Assembly (NCBI RefSeq): GCF_035046485.1
Contig: NC_085137.1
Span: 459,601,004 to 459,665,003, forward strand
Length of the DNA stretch: 64,000 nt
Direction: 5' to 3'
Origin: Aedes albopictus
Taxonomy: Eukaryota; Arthropoda; Insecta; Diptera; Culicidae
Position numbers and translations under genes: made by a program. Position 1 is the stretch's first letter. Each line of letters opens with the position of its first letter. Positions 57,500 through 64,000 of the stretch are shown here, piece by piece. The notes beneath the pieces are model-generated. The model saw only the letters and a program-made list of their open reading frames with translations. It did not search any database and had not been told where the DNA came from.

Positions 57500-57800
57500 G
57501 TTACGCGCATAGCATATCAGCATTTAATGACCTGCTGTTACGGCGTTAGTGCTACAAAATGACATTTATAACTGCTTATTGGTTACCTGGGTAACTTAGA
57601 GTTTGCTCTGCCAATGACCATTTTGCAGGTGCATAGTGTGTGGCAGGTAGGCACGAAGATACTCTATGCCCATTGGCGTTGTCCAAAGAATTCAAGGAAA
57701 TCATCATTACGAAAAGTTCCTGGACCGACCAGGCATCGAACCTGTCACCTTCTGTGTGATCGCGATGCATATTTACCGCTTCAGCCTAAACGGTCTCGTT
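57500..57800 (-). mobile_element. tRNA-derived SINE
   Basis: On the minus strand: GGCTGAAGCGGTAAATATGC (A-box region) and B box GGTTCGATGCC near 57731-57742, then a body (GTCGGTCCAGGAACTTTTCG, GACAACGCCAATGGGCATAG) running toward 57500. Its TSD is not clear. It differs from the other SINE families in the window. Confidence 0.65.
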
Positions 57801-57907
57801 TTGTTGAACTGTTATTTTCGTTAAATAATTATTTTGTGAAAAAAAAACTAATAACTTTATGATCCGTAATGCACAATTTTAAAACCACTGAAACTTGTGT
57901 TAGAAAT

Positions 57908-57983
57908 CAGTAACAAATTTTGAAAACGACGTATAATCAATGGTGTAGCATTGATTATACGTCGTTTTCAAAATTTGTTACTG
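57908..57983. repeat. Perfect 35-bp hairpin
   Basis: Arms 57908-57942 and 57949-57983 are exact reverse complements, starting CAGTAACAAATTTTGAAAAC, with a 6-nt loop (GTGTAG). AAAT occurs on both outer sides. Candidates are a very small recent MITE or a hairpin RNA precursor. Confidence 0.9.
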
Positions 57984-57989
57984 AAATAT

Positions 57990-59040
57990 CCTCGGATGCA
58001 ATTTTCCTGCATTAGAGGCTGACCCGTGACGCATAGTGATAAACTTTTCTCGAATGCGGCGTTGTAATTTTACTTTCGGGGACAAACAACAACGAAGTTT
58101 CGAAGTGGTTCTTCTATTTTTAAATCGCTACTAGGTAGTTTAGAACTGCACATTCCTGGCAGAAGCAGGAGATTCGGCATCGTTTACAACAACGCAACGG
58201 TACTCTGCTGGTGATTGCGATGCCAGTGACACACGTTTGGCATTTGCTTCCTGATGGGTCCGTCGCGTCGTCGGTCAGCTAAGGGGAAGGTCTTCCACTC
58301 GCTGGCTGGTGGCGAACGCGTTAAATTCATCAGACGAGGCTTGGCATGAGTTGGCAGGAGCTATTTTCGCCGCCGCACACCGAGACAGGTTTCGAGTAGT
58401 GCGTGGAGTCATGTACCAGTTGAAGGTTAGATTCTAAATCCGAATGGGTGCTGCTGTTTAACTTGGTTGCGTTTTGCACAGAACCTAGGTGCGATGCATT
58501 ACGGAATGATGGTTCTACCCAGGCACTGCAGCTGTGCGTGTGGTCGGTCTGTGCCGGGGTTTTTATTTCTGTTGCTCACAATTATTTAAAATTGTGAAAC
58601 TATTTGGGGCAAGCCCCTGGCTAAGGCTAGTAATTGCACACTCTCTTAGTCGGACGCTGCATCTTTCACCTTAGAACATTTATTTGTTTAACTCGTTTTC
58701 GTCTATTTTGAGTGCCTGTTTGACTGTTGGTCAGATGAGTAGATCTCTCTTCCTAATTGTTGTAAACATCGTATTGCATCATGCGTGAGAATAATTTGTT
58801 TACTGCTGTTTTGTTTATTTTCAGGTACGTACGTTTGTTCCGCGAGCATCAACCATCAAATTGTCTGTTGTTAGTTTACCATCACCACAGGAGATGAGAG
58901 GAAGAATTGTCGGGAGCAACGGGTTCTGGTTCTAGTCGTTAACGTAAGCAGCCGTCTATTTTCAATTGTTTGTGGATAAAAAAATGATGAATATCATTTC
59001 AAAGACGACATTGTTGTCGTCCCAGTAAGTGAAGATGACG
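57990..59040. other. Single-copy-like DNA, no gene recognised
   Basis: Balanced base composition at 58080-58560 sets it apart from nearby repeats. No domain-bearing frame is seen. The splice-like motif at 58806-58830 is listed separately. Confidence 0.35.
58806..58830 (+). promoter_or_regulatory. Possible second recursive splice site
   Basis: TGTTTTGTTTATTTTCAG|GTACGT places an acceptor (joint 58824/58825) directly before a donor-like GTACGT. The pyrimidine tract is shorter and the donor weaker than at 21769. Confidence 0.3.
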
Positions 59041-59045
59041 CACTC

Positions 59046-59157
59046 GTTGGTGATCAGATGATTCTCTTAAATGCATTATATTTGTCTAAATATATACTCA
59101 CAATCTAAAAATGTGACTAACGGTGACGGAGACTCCCTCTGCTACAATATCCTGCTG
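59046..59157. repeat. 112-bp direct repeat, copy 1
   Basis: CGTTGGTGATCAGATGATTC ... AATATCCTGCTGA. It is nearly identical to 60234-60346 (one clear change, TTAAATG/TTAGATG) and lies just beyond the 3' end of the LINE remnant. Confidence 0.85.
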
Positions 59158-59199
59158 AGTTGTAATTTACTCTTGTTTTCCGTGAACAAATCAAGCCTA

Positions 59200-60521
59200 A
59201 CTACTTACTTAATTTCAGTCCTGAGCATCGATGGTAGTGCAGAGGGCCGAATTGGAAGGTCCCCATTCTGGGCGATTGCCCGCCCTCGCCTTGACCTGTG
59301 GCTATAATCCAATTTCAGTCGACTTCCTTTATTTCCTTGTTGAGGCTGCGCGCCGCCATGAGTCTCTGGTTCTGCCTCTGTTGCGATGTCCTGCTGGGTT
59401 CTAATCTAACGCTTGCTTGCAGATTTCGTTCCCGACCTACCACCACTATCGCTCCCGAATTTCTGTCGCTATCATCGGCTTTTGGTGACATCGACGATGG
59501 AGCTCCACGTTGTAGATCCAATTGTGAAGCCACCATGCACGAATTATATACCGCAAGCATCTATTGACGAGGACCTTCAGATGTTGAGTGTTCTCCACTG
59601 ATACATACCAGGTTTCACTGGCGTATAGCAGCACAGATTTCACGTCCGAGTTAAAAATTCGGATTTTGGTGCGTCGCCTGATCTGGTTGTTTTCCATACA
59701 TTACTTAAACTCGCAAAAGCAGCCCTGGTCTTCTTGATCCGTGCACCTATGTCGATCTTGGTGCCGCCATTGGCCGCCATTTGGCTACCAAGATATTGGA
59801 AGCTTTCAACTTCTCCACTGATTGCCCAGCTACCGTAAAGCTGGAAGGGTTGACCGTGTTTACATCCAACGATTTGGTTTTGTTGACGTTGATGGTAAGA
59901 CCTGTCGCTGAGGAGCGATTGACAAGATCATCGAGCTTGCTCTGCATATCAGAGCGCCGTTGAGCTAGGAGAGCAACGTCATCAGCCAGTTCGAAGCCAT
60001 TTAGGTGCTCCATGGGAATGGGTTGCCACAGCAATCCACGATTTGATTCACGGTCAATCGCACCATCCAGGATCTCGTCGATTACCATGAGGAACAGTAG
60101 CGGTGATAGTATACATCCTTGCCTCACTCCAGCAACGACCCGGATGGGATCGGCCAAAACACCGTTGTGCAGTACTCTGCACGAAAATGTCCTGTACTGT
60201 GCATCAATGAGGCCGATGAATTTCTCAGGGAGATCGTTGGTGATCAGATGATTCTCTTAGATGCATTATATTTGTCTAAATATATACTCACAATCTAAAA
60301 ATGTGACTAACGGTGACGGAGACTCCCTCTGCTACAATATCCTGCTGACCCTTGCGCCTGAGGGCTTCCCACATGTTTCCGTGATTGAGACGGTCGAAAG
60401 CTTTTTCGTAATCAATGAACACCAGGTAGAGAGACTCTTGGAATTCCTTGATTTGCTCCAGAATGATACGGAGCGTGACAATATGGTCCACACAGGATCG
60501 TTCGATACTAACAACATTCAT
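59200..60521 (-). pseudogene. LINE reverse transcriptase, truncated and interrupted
   Basis: Read from 60521 down: FIDYEKAFDRLNH (RT motif A region) and MWEALRRKG; then the 112-bp insert at 60234-60346; then PEKFIGLIDAQYRTFSCRVL, GVRQGCILSPLLF (motif B), ADDVALLAQ (motif C) and NVNKTKSLDVN. After a frameshift near 59720 come IRIFNSDVKSVLLYASETW and the C-terminal tail with stops near 59200-59450. Order and motifs fit a non-LTR retrotransposon ORF2, possibly RTE-like. The endonuclease domain is missing (5' truncation). Confidence 0.85.
60234..60346. repeat. 112-bp direct repeat, copy 2, inside the LINE
   Basis: It separates MWEALRRKG from PEKFIGL in the LINE frame, so it inserted into the LINE rather than belonging to it. 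Same sequence as 59046-59157. No tRNA boxes, poly(A) or TIR are evident. Confidence 0.8.
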
Positions 60522-60609
60522 GTACCTTTTGCTAATCTTGCTCGGATTGCTTTTCGGAACAAGGCCGGGAAGTTAACTTTGCTCCAATCTTATGCAAGAA
60601 TACCAAAAG

Positions 60610-62870
60610 CATAAATGTCATCATTCCCGGCCACGCCCATCTTTACCGTAACTTGGGATAGGGGAAGGAAGTGTTGATGTAGCACTTATTCAAGAGGCCT
60701 CCGACTCAGTGACACTCCCATAAGTAACTACGGAGTGGGTGGTAGGGAGATGTATTATGTAGGTCAAGGATACGCTTGAAAAGCTGGCGATGGACCCACG
60801 CCATTGTTCGTTTACTTGGTTAAAATTCAATCTTTTGAAAGCCGGCAATCAAAAGAGATTTTTTTCTATTTATTGTATAAATAATTATGTTTCTACTTAG
60901 TGAGAGACCCAAGCAGAACCGATCCCTCCAGGGTCATCGGAACATTACAATAAATGTTTGAAATGCGTGAAAAAAAGTTGTCGATCCGAGAAAAGAACTG
61001 GTTTCGGATGCCCCGGAAGTATTTGACCAGACTACAATTCTAGTAACCAATATCTTTTGTTCAAGGTCAAAAGACCCAAACTTGGTTCTAAACGGGTAGA
61101 TTTGGCAGCGCTTTAAATTTGTGGGTTTCTTTTGACCCTTAATGCAAAATTTGTAACTTTTTCTAAATGCATTAGAAAGGTTAACAACCGTTGATACAAA
61201 AATCAATGTAATGAAGTAACAGAACATGTTACAGTTTAGTTATTCCCATTTGGTCGAGACAAGCCCCCTATTCAATTTATCACAGCAAACATTCAGCAAA
61301 ATAAACCACTTCTTGATTGTTATGTCCGTCGCAAGTTGCTAGCAGCCGTGTATTACATCGGCGCCGACCGACACTTGCACAACCGTGCCAAATTCTAAGC
61401 AAAAAAGAGCAAAGAAAATCGAACCCAGTCAGTGAAAGTGCAACACCCGCCTCTTTACACCATACCACATTTCGTGGAAGGTGCTAATTAAATCCAATTA
61501 CCGTTTGCCACGAAAGTGAATGGCTGCGATGCGATGGATATATCGCTCACATATGACCACACATTCGCACTACATTCTTCAATTATTATTTTTTCCCTTG
61601 ATGGCAAAATTGCAAGAAAACAAAAAAAAACCTTGCGTTGGGTGTCCAGCACCTTTGTCCACCACGTGTGGATCAAATTACGATGAGTGATGTGGCTACA
61701 ATCATCAGTAAAAAAGTAGGAAGTTCAATCAATCAAGAATGGCTTTTGTGCGATCGTCGTTCGACCGGCGTTAATGAACTTTCTTGCGTGCGAAGCTTAT
61801 CGCGATCATGATCAGCCATTACTTGAACGAGAATATCCCATAGCATCTCACCTTCCATTACAAGTGAACACCTATACCGGCGGAGTATAACATTGTTTAC
61901 CATTGAACAAATTACCTTATACATCACCGAGTCTAGGTTACCCGATGAAGGGTAGATTGATTGCAACCTTGGATGGACGAAGAAAATGATGGATTCAAAG
62001 AGATTCACATCCAAGAAAAGAAGCACCCAGCACACCACAGATGCTCACTGCGCATTGCAATTTCTCCCGCCGACGACGCGACGTGTTGGTATGATGGTCA
62101 CGAAGGAGGTACCCACTAGCCAATTCAATTGAATATTCAGCAGGTGATTTGCGTACTACATGAGTTTTATTGATCATTTGAATACACTCAGGTTTATGGC
62201 AGCCTGGACGTTGCTGTATTGCATTGGCAGGTGAGCCGACAAGGTAATTGAACTGTGATCAATCAGGCGGAGAATTGGTGAAAAAAGTTTTTGAAGAGGC
62301 TATTTGATAGCATTTTGCACCAAGACGTTTCCCATGAGGTCATTTAGCATAAGCAAATTTTCTAAATCAATTTTAATTCTGTCGGAGTCACCTAATTCTA
62401 AGTGTGCTAAATATCGTATTCGTAAATTGTATTCCAACTTAATCCTTTGGGGCCGGAGAGAATATATAAGCAGAGCCGTAGCGTGTGGCTGGCCATGTTG
62501 GCCCCTGCCAAGGGCTCCAGCCTCAGAGGGGCGCCGAAAAAGCCTAACGCTAGAAGGGAACAGGAAGATGCTATTGTTTTCTTGAATATTATCAAAATTT
62601 CATTACATATTTATAATTTCTAAGATTGATCACGTGTTTTTACGTTCTTCCGTATTTTCCAAAAAATCAGATTTCTCTAGATTGTTTTGAATATTTATCG
62701 TTGTTTTTTTCCCAGTAAATGTTTCTTTGGGTTTAAATTCTTGCAAATCTAGCAGATATTTTTAAGTCGTTTCCACAAAATAACTACCAGTGAGTTTTAT
62801 TATTCCTATTCCCCCACAACAAATTTAATATTCCAGAAATTCTCCAGAGTGTTTTGCTGCGTTTGCTTGA
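60610..62870. other. No gene recognised
   Basis: The stretch 60605-60800 (GGCGTGGCCGGGAATG on minus, GTGGGTGGTAGGGAGATG) is probably transposon-derived. The 101-codon minus frame at 61733-62038 and the frames at 62304-62585 show no domain. The rest is featureless. Confidence 0.35.
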
Positions 62871-63990
62871 AAAAATATTTCAAATAATATTTCAAATTTC
62901 TCAGGGGATTTCTTTGGAAAAATCTTTAAGAATTCCTCTAGAAATTCTCTCAGAAACTCCTTAAGGGATTCTTTCAAAAAACAATCAAATAAAATCTTCT
63001 GAAGATTTGTTTTGAAATTTTTCGAAGAAATTTCTATTTTTTTTTTCAGAAATCCTTTAGGGAGGATTCCAGGCAGTCAACTAGGAGTTTATTCAGAAAT
63101 TAGTCAAAGATCCCTAACGATATTTTTCTGGATTTTATTGAATAATCTTCAACAATTTCTTCAAAGTTTTTTTTTGAAATTCTTCTATAGGTTCCTGCAA
63201 AAATATCTTCAAAGATTAGGTACCTAGAAACTCTTCAATAGATTTTCTCAATAATTCCTCCATGGATTCCTATTGGAAATCCTGCAGAGATTCCGTTAAA
63301 AATCCAAAGAATTACTTCAGAAATTTTTCCACGGATAAAAAAAAACCCTTTGGATTTCTTTAGGAATTCGACCAAAGTTTCCCTCAGAAAGTCATCTATA
63401 GATTCCTTTAAAAAGATGAAATCTATCACATCGCTTAAAAACTTTTCCATTGATGCCATCCGGCATAATTTCTTGCATACTAGGGACTGCTCCGTATATT
63501 TCTACCAGAATTCCGCTTTCATTTATTTCTTTATAAAATCATCCAGAAAAACATAAATTATAAATGCATGCAGAAATGGCTCCAGGTATTCTGTTCGAAA
63601 ATCTGCCATTGATTCCATACAAAATTTTCCTAAAGGTTTCTTTGAAAGCCTTCCATGGATTCCTTCAATATTTCCTCCAAGGATTTCTTCATAAAACCTT
63701 CTAGGGCTTTTTTTTCTAAATCACCAAAAGATTCCTTAAGAAATTTTTTCAGGGATTCCTTAAAAAATCTACCAAGTATTATTTAAGAAATTCTTCCAGT
63801 GGTGTTACAAGCATTTCATCAGGCATTTCTTCACGAACTGCTCCAGGAACTAGTCCAGGAATTCACGCAAAAAATACTTCATAAATGCCATTGGAAATTC
63901 TTGCTAAAATTTCTCCAAGATTTTCATTTATTCCTCCAGATATTTTTGCTGGAATTCCTCCAGAGATTCTTGCATAATTGAATACAAGTG
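62870..63990. repeat. Degenerate minisatellite, pyrimidine-rich
   Basis: CTCCAGGAATTCNTTCANAGATT-like words repeat to the window edge with much decay. Same family as the arrays at 17600, 29040 and 42360. Frames such as 63799-63981 are repeat-derived. Confidence 0.75.
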
Positions 63991-64000
63991 ATTCCAGAAG

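Overview
The window looks like intergenic or deep-intronic DNA from a culicine mosquito, most likely Aedes. That assignment rests on the sequence being A+T-rich, almost free of long coding exons, and packed with repeat types typical of Aedes genomes: tRNA-derived SINEs, many terminal-inverted-repeat elements (MITEs), Tc1, hAT, Penelope-like and LINE fragments, and long degenerate minisatellites. No bacterial-style gene, operon, rRNA or CRISPR array is present. Species and repeat-family names come from general knowledge, not from a search.

Layout. 0-10 kb: a 1.3 kb inverted-repeat element (416-1715), a hAT MITE with 8-bp target duplications (1734-2136), tRNA-like SINE pieces, a 15-bp tandem repeat, and a TIR element (8176-8642). 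10-24 kb: a dead Tc1 element with doubled terminal repeats (11001-12815) that carries another MITE; a LINE remnant; a minisatellite holding an intact SINE; two hAT elements with target duplications, one of which splits a SINE; and a strong recursive-splice-site motif (21733-21774). 24-33 kb: a 3.2 kb inverted-repeat element, more minisatellite, and a tRNA-like inverted repeat. 33.6-36.6 kb: two Penelope-like copies head to head, forming a palindrome with two 1,286-bp arms, each arm ending in a hammerhead-like motif. 37-44 kb: a 150-bp tandem repeat, a SINE, a TIR element and a 2 kb minisatellite whose purine/pyrimidine strand switches partway. 44.9-47.1 kb: a satellite of 19 full units plus one partial unit of about 117 bp. 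48.8-50.5 kb: a young non-autonomous LTR retrotransposon with two identical 112-bp LTRs. 52-64 kb: SINEs, a TIR element carrying a palindromic Penelope tail, a 146-bp tandem repeat full of CAAGATGGCGG motifs, a perfect 35-bp hairpin, a degraded LINE and more minisatellite.

Most unusual content. Inside the LTR element (49223-49459) are four well-formed stem-loops and a degenerate fifth. They share a roughly 23-nt core, but each is closed by a different, self-complementary outer stem. This is the pattern expected when structure is kept while sequence changes, and I do not recognise it as a described RNA family.

How the parts work together. They are mostly independent insertions nested in one another. 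Two splice-like motifs (AG|GT after pyrimidine tracts) and one candidate 200-nt exon on the minus strand hint that parts of the window lie inside long introns, but no host gene can be assembled from this sequence alone.
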